A DNA stretch of 64,000 nt from Sparassis latifolia (taxonomy: Eukaryota; Basidiomycota; Agaricomycetes; Polyporales; Sparassidaceae), in contig CM031559.1 in the NCBI GenBank assembly GCA_018466975.1, forward strand, positions 1,426,001-1,490,000. Reading direction: 5' to 3'. Positions 11,934-21,890 of the stretch are shown piece after piece. Each line of letters begins with the position of its first letter. The first letter of the stretch is position 1. Position numbers and translations under genes: made by a program. Under the pieces are notes generated by a model that was not told where the DNA came from, did not search any database, and worked only from the letters and a program-made list of their open reading frames with translations.

Positions 11934-13314
11934 TTAGTCGCGAAAGGAATGTGCTGACAAAGCCGGACTTACATATTCAACGACTTCTTCAGTGATGTTG
12001 CGCATGACCTCGACAAGAATTTCCTCGACGCGCTCACGCATCAAGTCCTCGCGCTCGCATTCTGACTGTAAATGGTTATCGTCATCGTCCGTGTCATCCT
12101 CGAGGTCCATGTCCAATTCGCTGTTGCTACTGTCATTACCGTGTGAGACACTTACCAAACCCAGTAAGTCGTCGTCACCATCGTACGAGTCTGGAGATGC
12201 GCGGCGCGCATGGGAGCCAGGCGGGTGCATTGGCCTGCACAGATGAGTGTCGGGGTCATGGATGACAGAGAGAGTGGAATGAGGAAGCGGAAGTGGGCAA
12301 TTGCATGCTCGCACCGCATGGCAGTTGGCCTCGCGCGTGCATGTGCACGCAGATGACGGAGGCGACAGGGGTGACGAGAGGACCGGTGATGAGGGAATGT
12401 ATACGGGTGATGATGGCGTGTACTCAGGGGATGGGGAACGTGATAGGGGTGGGGTCGCCGGGATATCTGCAAGGTCCAGATGTGAGAGAAAAATGAACGC
12501 CGTTGGGCGCGTGTCGATCAACGAAGAGGGGGCGTTCGCGCGGTCGACGCACGTGTTGTAGACTGAATCATCAATGAAATGAAAAGGGGTACCTGTGAGT
12601 ACGTCATTTAGCACTGTCTCCAGATGCAGCACAGGGGGTGCATGCTGCGCAATCGTTGCGTGCTCAGCACCAGCGACAATCGCATCCTCCTGCTCCTGCT
12701 GTGTGCCTCGCACACTCTCGAGTGCGTAATTCTCCTGCGCGTGCGTATCAGGAGTGATCGTAAGTGCGTATGCATCGACGAAGTCTGTGAGTGTGCTTAT
12801 ATTCTCTGGGGCCGCACGCTCTATGAGCGGCAGGATTTCGTAGCCCTCGACGATCGCAGCTGCATTGACATGGCCTGTATCTTACTTGACCTGTCCGCCG
12901 TTGTCTCGACCGTGAGTCTCCATGGCATTGGTGGGGACGTTCGACTCGCAAAGAAGCGTGTCATACAAAGACGCGGGCCACGGATGCTGCACCATATCTG
13001 CGCACTCGAAGCCATGTGCATTCGCATTCTCCGTGGCAACACCGAGGCGTTAGGTTCAGATGGGAACGCGTTATGCGAATAGATGGGCCGGGACGCTGTG
13101 CGTAGTCTGCGCACTCGAAGCCATGCGCATTCATGTCCTGGAAGCCATTGGAGTTCACCATAAGTGCCGGATTATTGAAAAGAGTGGCGCAATGAGCCAG
13201 GATACCCGTGGACGCTCGAGAAGTTCCGAGGGAGCCGTTAGTGTTGTTGTTGTCGTTCTGTAGGGTACTGCCAAGCTCAGATTCTTCGAGACCAGACAGA
13301 GAAGGCAGCCCATT
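11934..13314 (-). pseudogene. 3' part of an unknown acidic, Ser/Pro-rich protein gene
   Basis: An open minus-strand frame (12,713-11,934) extends 5' by frame-consistent sequence (N-I-S-T-L-T-D-F-V-D-A-Y) to ~12,870 and then, with interruptions, to 13,314, where it stops at the inverted end of the KDZ block. The protein has a Pro/Ser-rich middle (repeated S-P-V-Y-I-P-S-S-P), two small Cys clusters (C-T-C, C-N-C) and an acidic C-terminal helix (D-L-E-D-D-T-D-D-D-D). A ~50-bp segment containing CTGCGCACTCGAAGCCATG occurs twice about 108 bp apart (from ~12,975 and ~13,084), breaking the frame. No domain was recognised. The 5' end is missing, apparently cut by the neighbouring element. Confidence 0.4.
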
Positions 13315-13390
13315 CAGTCATGTTTGTGAACTGGACTCCCATTTACCCTGACATTGTCATGAACTGGACAGCCAGTGGACGTCGGCCCAT
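13315..13390 (+). repeat. Left terminal inverted repeat of the KDZ block
   Basis: Starts CAGTCATGTTTGTGAACTGG and matches the reverse complement of 47,952-48,028 except for a TG/ACC difference, a G/A and a T/C. The open frame of the truncated gene to the left begins immediately outside it. Confidence 0.9.
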
Positions 13391-14400
13391 CGGTCTGTGT
13401 AAGGAGCTGTCAGCAATCGGCTCATGGCGATGAAGGGAATGCTGGAGCGATGGGCCCACCGCCATAGGAGTATTTCTGAGCGATCGGCCCACCACCATGA
13501 TGCTACTATTATACAGGCATGGGCCCACCGCCGCGGTGATAGTTCTGAGCGATGGGCCAACCACCATAGGTGTATTTTTGAGCGATCGGCCCACTGCCAC
13601 GGGGCTATTATACAGCCATCGGCCCACCACCATAGGTATATTTCTGAGCGATTGGCCCACCGCCACGGGGCTATTATACAGCCATTGGCCCACTGCCATA
13701 GGTAGTGTTCTGAGTGATCGGCCCATCGCCATAGGTGTATTTTTGAGCAATCAGCCCACCGCCATGGGGCTATTATACCGCCATAGGTAGTGTTCTGAGC
13801 GATCGGCCCACCACCATAGGTAGTGTTCTGAGCAGTGGGCCGACCGCCATAGGCAGTGTTCTGAGCGATCGGCCCACCGCCACGGTGCTATTATACAGCC
13901 ATTGGCCCATCACCATAGGTAGTGTTCTGAGCGGTGGGCCGACCGCCATAGGCAGTGTTCTGAGCGATCAGCCCCACCGCCATAGGTAGTGTTCTGAGCG
14001 ATCGGCCCACCGCCATGGGGCTATTATACAGCCATCGGCCCAACCCCATAGGTAGGGTTCTGAGCGATGGGCCGACCACCATAGGTAGTGTTCTGAGCGA
14101 TCGGCCCACCACCACTGGGGCTATTATACAGCCATCGGCCCACCGCCATAGGTAGTGTTCTGAGCGATGGGCCGACCTCCATAGGTAGTGTTCTGAGCGA
14201 TGGGCCCACCGCCATAGGTATATTTCTGAGCGATCAGCCCACCGCCACGGTGCTATTATACAGCCATCAGCCCAACCCCATAGGTAGGGTTCTGAGCGAT
14301 GGGCCGACCACCATAGGTAGTGTTCTGAGCGATCGGCCCACCACCACAGGGCTATTATACAGCCATCGGCCCACCGCCATAGGTATATTTCTGAGCCCAT
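13391..14400. repeat. Subterminal 33-bp minisatellite (left array)
   Basis: About 30 units of 33 bp of two interleaved types: CCATAGGTAGTGTTCTGAGC followed by GATGGGCCGACCA, and CCATGGGGCTATTATACAGC followed by CATCGGCCCACCA. All share a GGGCC(C/G)ACC(G/A)CCA core. Because 33 is a multiple of three, the array stays open in several frames and gives false ORFs with an 11-residue repeat (M-A-V-G-P-S-L-R-T-L-P). A few more units sit at 14,788-14,880. Confidence 0.95.
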
Positions 14401-14460
14401 AGGCATGGGTCACCTGAAATATCTGACTAGCCCAGGCATAGCTGAGTTATTTGCCTTGCC

Positions 14461-14775
14461 CTAGGTTGTCAACTGGGCTCGTATCGTGTCCGTGTCGTCT
14501 TGGTGAAGCATGGGTGGGTGAAGGAACATACCGGATGATTTGTCAGGGAGTAGCATAGGTGGATGTATGAAACATGGAGATTGGTCGGGGGGAAGCATGG
14601 GCGGATGCCATGCCTGGTTGCCCGAGCCAAGAAGTAGACCATACAAAGTGAACAGATTGTACCCGAAGTCAACTGAAGAGCACAAAGTAGACGAGGATGC
14701 GGACGTGTGCGAATCAGCGTACGAGCCGAAGGACACCACAGAAGAAGGGGGCTCCGATGCCGAGTCATTGCTCAT
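14461..14775 (-). CDS. Small Ser-rich ORF with H-P-P-M-L repeats, unknown
   Basis: A 104-codon ORF starts M-S-N-D-S-A-S-E-P-P and ends with three copies of H-P-P-M-L-(x)-P-D. It occupies a ~390-bp segment unlike the minisatellite, which separates the main array from a few outlying units. The three repeated units reflect a ~50-bp DNA repeat (GAAGCATGGGTGGGTGAAGG type). No domain was recognised. It may be a real small cargo gene or an insertion in the array. Confidence 0.3.
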   Translation of the reverse strand: MSNDSASEPPSSVVSFGSYADSHTSASSSTLCSSVDFGYNLFTLYGLLLGSGNQAWHPPMLPPDQSPCFIHPPMLLPDKSSGMFLHPPMLHQDDTDTIRAQLTT

Positions 14776-15005
14776 GCGGCACCTCTTGCTCAGACCTATC
14801 GGCCCACTGCCATAGATGTAGTTCTCAGTGATCAGTCCACCGCCATGGGCATATTTTTGAGTGATTGATCCACCGCCTAACAGGGCAATGATGGAGCTAC
14901 CGCCGGCCAATAATTTCCACGTAATCTACCCATTATTTCCTCCCATTCTGGTTAGCTCGCTATCAGCTTTCCTTGCAGTATCACACTCTCTCCCACTGTG
15001 GGAAG

Positions 15006-15350
15006 GGTTGGCGAACGGTGGCGAATATCCTTTGCCATCTGAACATGGAGTTCAGAATGACTTCGCCAAACTCTCCCAATTGGCATCGGCGTTTTGAGAC
15101 ATGCATCAGATACAATTTGGGATGTGCCCTTCTGGGTAGAGTATGTGGAGACGAATGGCGGTCCTTTCCACCGTGAGTAGGGTTGGCGAACTGTGGTGGA
15201 TATCACTCGCCATCTGAACATGCAGTCCAGAATGACTTCGCCAAACTCTCTCATGTGGCATTGGCTTTTGAGCCATGCATCAGATACCATTGGGGATGTG
15301 CCCTCCTGAGGAGAGTATGTGGCTACTATGTTTCACCTTACCACACCAGG
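15006..15350. repeat. Two tandem ~175-bp units
   Basis: GGTTGGCGAAC at 15,006 and 15,181 begins two units that also share CATCTGAACATG, CAGAATGACTTCGCCAAACT and a GGGATGTGCCCT(T/C)CTG tail. They lie inside the left array, where subterminal transposase-binding repeats might be expected. Function is inference. Confidence 0.85.
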
Positions 15351-15428
15351 TACATTGCCCAGGTTCAAAGACATGATAACCTTATATTCGACACACTACA
15401 GCACGAACGGACACCTGGCATTGGGCGA

Positions 15429-16148
15429 TTACATTCCTAACTCATGCAGCTGCCGCGTCACCTCCTGCAGCTCTTCCAGCACCACATCCAGGTTCTGATC
15501 TGTCCTCTCGTGCAACCAACTAGTGAGGTTCGTGATGCGAACATGCAGCTGTTCAAGCTGCACCAGTGTAGACTCAGAGACGGTGTACACCTTCTCCTAC
15601 GTTCTTGAGGTTCAGCAAGACTGTAAGGTGCTGGAACATACCACTCACCCAGGGATCACCAAGTTTGTACCACCAGGCCTCCATAGGGCTCCCCGCCGGC
15701 CCAACCTGATGATCCCATTTCCACCAGTAGTCGGGTGAATCCTCGAGTAGGTTCTTAGGATGAGGAACGAGGGTGGTGGGGCGTGGAATCGCCTTGACGT
15801 CAATGCTGATGGGGCGCAGAACTTCGCGATTGAAAGTGCAGACAGTGAGGAGACTGGCGATAACTCCGCCATGATCAATATGGTCAGCATGACCCGCCAA
15901 CGCGAGGTCACCACAGATACCCCTGACAGCGAACTGCACAGGACTCAGCAGGGTCAGGCGATATCAGCAAGAAAGGTGTACCATCTCCCGGCGCAAGCCT
16001 TCCTCTCAACGGACCTTGGTGAAGTGATCTGGGTCAGGCTCCAGTGCCAGAACAGCTTTTTGGATCCTCCAAGTGTAGACTTCCAACTGCAACCTCCCTC
16101 TGGAGAACAGGCAGGGGCGCGCATCTGATGTTGAAGACTGGGCAGACA
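15429..16148 (-). pseudogene. Coiled-coil protein of unknown function, KDZ-block cargo
   Basis: The start M-S-A-Q-S-S-T-S-D-A-R-P (16,148) opens a frame rich in helix formers (Y-T-W-R-I-Q-K-A-V-L-A-L-E-P-D-P). It ends at G-D-P-W before a GTGAGT...TAG intron (15,597-15,648, 52 nt). The second exon encodes a 50-residue helical tail (S-E-S-T-L-V-Q-L-E-Q-L-H-V-R) ending at 15,429. Two in-frame TGA codons (~16,010 and ~15,970), in T-K-V-R-*-E-E-G and L-S-C-*-Y-R, both fit lost CGA Arg codons. It lies just 3' of the transposase on the same strand, which suggests an accessory gene of the element. No enzymatic motif was seen. Confidence 0.5.
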
Positions 16149-17286
16149 TGATGGTGAGTGGATGATCCGAGGTTGATATCTGATCGACCTTATCTGATGT
16201 CTGATGTCATGCGATTGGAGAGCACATGCCAAGATGAAGCCCTCAGGTGAGGATGGAGGTCACTTCACCAAATGTGATATTGGTGAGTAGGAATTACATA
16301 CATGACAATCACTACATCGATATAGCAAACATGAATATGTGTACACCCCAGTGAACCCTGACTCAAAGCACATTTTCATCGCCCGCCCTTTCATCCTCAA
16401 TGTCCAGGGCGAGGATGTGGCTGAAGGCGTCAGTGGCGTGGCTGGCAAAGGTTCGCCACATACTCACTTGCCTGGTGGCATAGCAAACATGACCCCGCCA
16501 GGAAGGATCCGTCATCTCGAGCCAGTGAGCCCATCGTTCCGCATTCCGCTTGAAGGTAGCTATGGTCCAGGCCATTTCAGAGTGGACCAAGACACGCTCC
16601 TCCTTCCATCTCTCATATCGAGCTCTGGCACGCAGCCAATTCACTCTATAGACTGGAGGGTAAATTAGCAGGAGGCCTAGAGATCGATCGGACAATTACG
16701 CACACTCATCCATCCATTCTGATGAACCTCGATCTCCAGCGACATCCACAGTCCAGAACCAAGCCAGGTTGACATTCCTGAGCCCGGAGGTGCTAGCCTT
16801 GACGACAGCAGTCTTCACGTGCAGGTCCTTCTTATCCAAAGGGCGATAAAGGGCCAAGTCTTCATCGGTGGTGCCCAAGCGCATAATGGCGCGTCGGTTG
16901 GCGGAATAGAGCCTGGCGCAGGCCAAGACGGTCTGATCGGCAGCATGAACCTCCGCCTGTGCACGGGTCATGGTTCCGACGCTGTTGGCGGGACGAACCC
17001 TCTTGCGGTAGAGGTAAGACTTCAGTCCAAGCGCCATGCGAAGCTCGTGGAGGATGTCATTCATCAGGCCTCAGTGATGTCAGTTATGAAAGATAATCTT
17101 TTCTATCAATAAGTAGCAAATTTTCATAAGAATTGCTACTTTTAAGTAGACTTATTTGTAGGTGCATAGATTAACTCAGGATAATCTTAATATAATCTGA
17201 GGATAATCTGAGGATAATCTTCTGGATAATCTGAGAATAATCTGAAGATTAGCAACAAAATACAATTTTAACTTTGACACCAGCCA

Positions 17287-17366
17287 GGATTGAACCCTAG
17301 ACCTTAGGTTGATTTTATAGAATATAATTCCAAGTGACACTTTAGACCACTTGACCATTAGGCCAT
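17287..17366 (-). other. tRNA-like sequence in left arm of the foldback
   Basis: Reverse-strand copy of the sequence at 17,969-18,048, with A-box TGGCCTAATGG (17,355-17,365) and B-box GGGTTCAATCC (17,287-17,297). Confidence 0.5.
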
Positions 17367-17968
17367 ACATCACAATTATCTTATATTAAATTAGACATCT
17401 TTTTCTTGAAAAAGACTTAGCCAAATTCTGTCTATTAAAAAAGAGTAAGTAAAAGACACTTGACTTTTATCATAGATAGACAAGACTTATAGACAAACAG
17501 TACTCTGCATCTTATTATAGTCTTGTTCTACAGCTTACAGTTTTTATAAACTATCATGCAGTATCATAAAGTATCTTAATATAGTCATCTATAATATATA
17601 ACAAGTTATTGAGAGACAGTATTTTATTTGTTCAATTTAGGCTTATACTCTAGAGTCTATTATATTATAGACTGAGCACTTATATATACAAGATCTTTAT
17701 AGCTATCTTTTAATTGTATAGCAAAGTTCTGTTTTGCTGAAGTAACTGTAGAAACATATATTCTATTACTTACATATTATACTACATTATATGAAGGCTG
17801 CAAGCATTAGAAAAGACTATAAGACTCAGAGTAATGTTTGTTTATAAGTCTTGTCTATCTATGATAAAAGTCAAGTGTCTTTTACTTACTCTTTTTTAAT
17901 AGACAGAATTTGGCTAAGTCTTTTTCAAGAAAAAGATGTCTAATTTAATATAAGATAGTTGTGATGTA

Positions 17969-18056
17969 TGGCCTAATGGTCAAGTGGTCTAAAGTGTCAC
18001 TTAGAATTATATTCTATAAAATCAACCTAAGGTCTAGGGTTCAATCCTGGCTGGTG
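17969..18056 (+). other. tRNA-like sequence in right arm of the foldback
   Basis: TGGCCTAATGG fits the polymerase III A-box and GGTTCAATCC the B-box. A D-arm (GGCC/GGTC) and a T-arm with GTTCAAT loop can be drawn. The acceptor and anticodon arms pair poorly and the A-B spacing is long, so it is tRNA-derived rather than a functional tRNA. Confidence 0.5.
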
Positions 18057-21000
18057 TCAAAGTTAAAATTGTATTTTGTTGCTAATTTTCAGATTATTCT
18101 CAGATTATCCAAAAGATTATCCTCAGATTATCTGAAAGATTATATTAAGATTATCCTGAGTTAATCTATGCACCTACAAATAAGTCTACTTAAAAGTGGC
18201 AATTCTTATAAAAATTTGCTACTTATTGATAGAAAAGATTATCTTTCATAACTGACAAAGATGCAGGCCTTTGTGCAACTCCAACTCTTGGGCCGCCAGG
18301 GTCTGGAGCCCGTTGGCGATGGCGGCCACGAATCCGATCTGCGAAGGCAAATTCAAGGAAGCTCGCTCGGGAGGAATCGCATCCTCGCCATACTCAGCGT
18401 CCTTCGGGTGTATTTGAAAAGGATTCTCATCCAAGGAATCCCAGAGCGCACCATCGTCACGATCTTCCATGGCAGGAGCGTCCTCCAACCTTCCCATGAA
18501 CTTCTCAGAGCGACGTTGGAATGTGAGAATGCTGACTTCGAGGCGCTGACGGTGCTCGAGAGTCTTGAGGTCCTCCGCCACGCTCGTATTTTCACCTGCC
18601 TTGCGGATATCATTCACAAGCATAAGCCTGAAGGCCGTCAGAGCTGTATTTTTGTTAAGATGAGGCAAACTCACTGTGCTTCTTGAATTTTGAGGCCAGT
18701 TGACAACCATCCAGCGGTGCCCTTCTCCAAGCCCTTGGCGGACTCCTCGCCCGCCAGTCTGAGTTGGGTGAGGTCTTTACCCGGGGCTTGCATTCACGTC
18801 AACTACATGCCACACGACGATGGAAGGATACTCACCCTTCATGAGCTGGACATCGAAGGTGTCCATGATCTTCAGATCATTTTGGCGAGCCTCCATAGCG
18901 TCATCGTACTCCTTCTGCCATGCCTCAAGGACATCCTCATTTGTGGGTGCAGATAAAGCTTCAAAGGACTCCTTGCTTCGTGGGAAGCCCAGGAGCACGC
19001 GTTTCCACTTTGTCATCAAGGTTGGCACTATAGGCAGCATAAGCCAGGTGGCAAATAGGGAAGGAGGAACCAGGCTCACCCATGCGAGTCGTCTTCTTCC
19101 AGTTGGAGTCATTCATGTGATCGTCAAGGACTTCTTGGCAGTGCGCTCGGGTCATGCCCCTGGTACTGCCTGAGACCTCATTTGTTGGCACCCACAGGGT
19201 GGTGCCAACTATAAAGTTGGGCGAGAACCGTTGGAAGCAGCAATCTTGGTGTCCATGCACATGAAACAAGCCAATGCCTTGGTCTACCTTGAGCTCGAAG
19301 GGCATCCTCAGATAGGCGCTGTGGCGGAAATGTTTGCGGACATGCACGCCATACTGGCACATGATGTCGTACATGACGAGGATGAGGGTGATACCAGTGA
19401 GGGTCAGGAGTGCATTGCTGAGAGAGTAATCCATATTCATTTGTCTGCAGAGGGTGCGTCGGTGAGAATGAACCATGACAAGAGACATATGCGAACCTTT
19501 CTCCCTTCTGGAAATCGACGACAGTATGAGGGATGAAGAAACCATGTCTGGCGCAAGCAGTGGCCCCGATTCCTGTGGCGTCGAGGTTGGCACGATCCAC
19601 ATTGGCCTGATTGACAGCACGGTGCTCGTGACAAGTGGAGCACTGGTGGGCTTAGGAGTCAAGGGCAGAAGAAGAACGTGCAGCCAGACACGCACCTGAT
19701 GCGACTCCATGGTCACCGCCAGATGAGCCTTGTAATCCTCTTGGCCGACCATGAATGCCTGGCCATCACTGAGGGCGACGTTCTCCTCGGGGTGCTTCAT
19801 CTTCATGTGCTCTGCACTGAAATTGCCATCCATGACGAAGCTGCGTTTGAACTTCCACTACACTGGATCCGCTTGTCAATCGAAAGGCAGGTTGAGCCCA
19901 GGCTGGGGACAGGCGGGACAAAAGATGGCGAGGCCACCCTTCTCCACAGGACGGAGGGCATCATGTGAGAAGCCGTGCCACTTGCGATATTTGAATTGGC
20001 ACCATTGGTGGGACACTCGCATCAGCTTACGATAACGGTCCTGGCGAGGAACTGGCATGAACGGTTGGGCCATGGGAATGCATGTGAACACTTACGGGAA
20101 TGGTGCCAGGGAAGGCATTGCTCGTGACCCATTTGAGCTTGCTGTAGTAGTTCAATGCCGCCATCTTGCACTCTTTGTTCTCTAGAAGGAAATCGTTGAG
20201 GACGGCGAATGTGAAGGCAGTATGGGGATCCTTGACGGTACCAGGGTAAAGTCCCATTTGAAGAAGCTGCATGTCACGCTCCACTGCCATCTCACACTGG
20301 CACCAGTCAACGCCGATATGGTGAACGCCAGAGATGTCGACAATGACTATGATCCGATTCCCGTAACTATCATGGCGAGGTGGCCGGGAGAGCACCGGTG
20401 GCACATCTTCCTCCCAAGTGGGATCGGGAGCATCGTCGGTTTGCCTTGCTTCACCGTCAAGGGTGCCTGCCAGAGGTGCAAAGTTGAATGGGACCTCACC
20501 ATCATCTGAGACCTCGCCATCATGTGCATTTACGTCTTCATTGGAGGCATTCCAGAAATCGGACCCCGGGGCCACCACCGGCGCAGGGTTGTTATGTGCT
20601 GTGAAGGTGCCCAGAGGGCAGGGATCTCCGCCATGCCCCAAATGGATGCAGATGCCAACCCGATACAGTGATGCCGGCTCAAAATACTGACCCTGCCAAT
20701 GCTCTATCCGATGGAAAGGAGCACGCTGATGGCCGTTACGACAGCAGTCAGTACAGGTGAGCGGTCTGCCCATACAGTCCAGGCATCATCACCGCCCTCG
20801 CCAATCTTGCATTCCGCACAGTTTCTGGGCTCAGGCGGGCTTCCATCTCGACAATGGCATGAAGATAGTCATCACGGTGGGGTATCCAGTCCTCATGAAG
20901 TCATTCTGGGTCTATCGCGCATGGTCAGACCGTCAGATGGTCATGGCAGGAGTGCCCACTTTTGTCTTCCGAGCCGGATCCAGTGGAATCGCACACCTAT

Positions 21001-21251
21001 GTTGCCCAGGACGCCGCCATCATCCAAGTTAAACAAGGAGCCTGAAGCTGGAGCCTTCGATGGACTTTTGGAAGGCGATGGCACGTTTGAACCCGTAGGC
21101 ATGGGCAAAGGTACGCCCACATAGCGTACTCCCTAGTGGTCTGCTTAGCTACCTTGGTCACAAACTCAACCTCGTCATCCAGGTCTACAACGAGCCTGCT
21201 TTGCTGCGCCTGCTCATGGTTCAGGTCAGTGGGGAGTCGATTCCAAGCCAA

Positions 21252-21890
21252 TTGATGAGCATTGTGTCCCTATCGCACAACACGCAAATCACACACGGCC
21301 TTGCTGCCCACCAGACTACTCATCAAGGTGGCTAAGAATGGCTGCAATGCCTGGGCCTTATCACCTCGTGGTCTCTTTAGGCACCATATCAGCGTTATGC
21401 AGATAAGGATGCCATGTTGGCGAGAGGTCCGCCAATTGTATGTCGCCCTCAGTGCTAACTTTGCCTTGACTCGGAGTAGCATAATGTTCAAAAGGGAAAT
21501 GTGCACTTGCACCGCGCGCTCGCCAACACTGCCGCCATCTGCCCCACTAGCACTCACAACTTCTCGACTGAATACATTTTGCCACCACCTCTGCCAACTT
21601 CGAGGTCCGCCAACCATACGCTGCCATCAGTGATAACTACACCTTGAGCTGAACACTGTCAAGATGTGAAACGCGCACTCGTACTGCGCGCTCGCCAACC
21701 TTCAGCTAGGATTCGGAAATTCGTGACTCCATACATTTCGCCATCACCTCCGCCAACTTTGTCCCGCCAACGAAGCTGCCATCGACAGTCTCCATCCCCT
21801 GCATAGTGTTCTCGTCTCCATCAGTCTTTGGCATGATGTCCCTCTAATAAGCGAGCCAGTTAGGACCTGTTCTGAGTTAGGAATGCAGAC
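21252..21890. other. Spacer between transposase and TET/JBP genes, with a 172-bp repeat
   Basis: No gene seen. GCGCGCTCGCCAAC at 21,514 and 21,686, followed in both by CATTTYGCCA and CACCTCYGCCAACTT, marks two diverged tandem units of ~172 bp. This spacer should hold the transposase promoter. Confidence 0.7.

Larger units (their letters stand above)
17072..18263. mobile_element. 1,192-bp foldback (palindromic) element with tRNA-like arms, hAT-like
   Basis: Left arm (17,072-~17,500) and right arm (~17,836-18,263) are near-perfect inverted copies of ~425 bp around a ~335-bp AT-rich centre. The ends are CAGTGATGTCAGTTATG and CATCTTTGTCAGTTATG. The 7-bp CAGGCCT flanks both sides (17,065-17,071 and 18,264-18,270) as a target-site duplication. 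Removing the element and one CAGGCCT restores the transposase frame (H-K-G-L-M-N-D-I-L-H). No transposase is encoded, so it was mobilised in trans. Direct duplication of 7-8 bp with CA-starting ends suggests the hAT superfamily. Confidence 0.85.
16363..21251 (-). pseudogene. KDZ transposase with CxC2-like Cys cluster
   Basis: Read on the minus strand. The N-terminal Cys cluster has C-A-E-C (~20,815) and C-T-D-C-C-R-N-G-H (20,730-20,760), followed by the conserved D-I-S-G-V-H and N-A-F-P-G segments. The transposase core follows: M-D-G-N-F-S-A-E-H (~19,810, first Asp), C-S-T-C-H-E-H-R-A-V-N-Q-A-N (~19,620), Y-D-I-M-C-Q-Y-G-V-H (~19,350, second Asp), H-V-H-G-H-Q and N-E-V-S-G-S-T-R-G-M. The helical C-terminal part ends N-W-L-R-A-R-A-R and C-Y-A-T-R-Q (~16,450). 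These are hallmark blocks of KDZ transposases, which cut and paste DNA. Introns of ~45-60 nt are visible (for example GTAAGT at ~20,095). Damage: a one-base loss near 20,765, TGA at 19,876 and TAG at 19,858 (expected Arg/Trp and Gln), and the foldback insertion at 17,072-18,263. Confidence 0.88.

Noticed and set aside
12870..12905. A 31-nt intron in the truncated gene left of the KDZ block
   Set aside because: GT...AG borders exist around an in-frame stop, but well-supported introns here are ~49 nt or longer; decay is as likely.
13391..14400. CRISPR-like array
   Set aside because: Units are contiguous 33-mers without unique spacers, in a eukaryotic genome; a minisatellite.
13343..14406. Several long ORFs on both strands with an 11-residue repeat (M-A-V-G-P-S-L-R-T-L-P)
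   Set aside because: The 33-bp minisatellite is a multiple of three and lacks stops in several frames, so open frames arise automatically on both strands.
17969..18056. Functional tRNA gene
   Set aside because: A- and B-boxes and T-arm fit, but acceptor and anticodon arms pair poorly; called tRNA-like only.
17176..18164. Matching ORFs on opposite strands (M-M-Y-G-L-M-V-K-W)
   Set aside because: They are the same sequence in the two inverted arms of the foldback and overlap the tRNA-like segment; not a gene.
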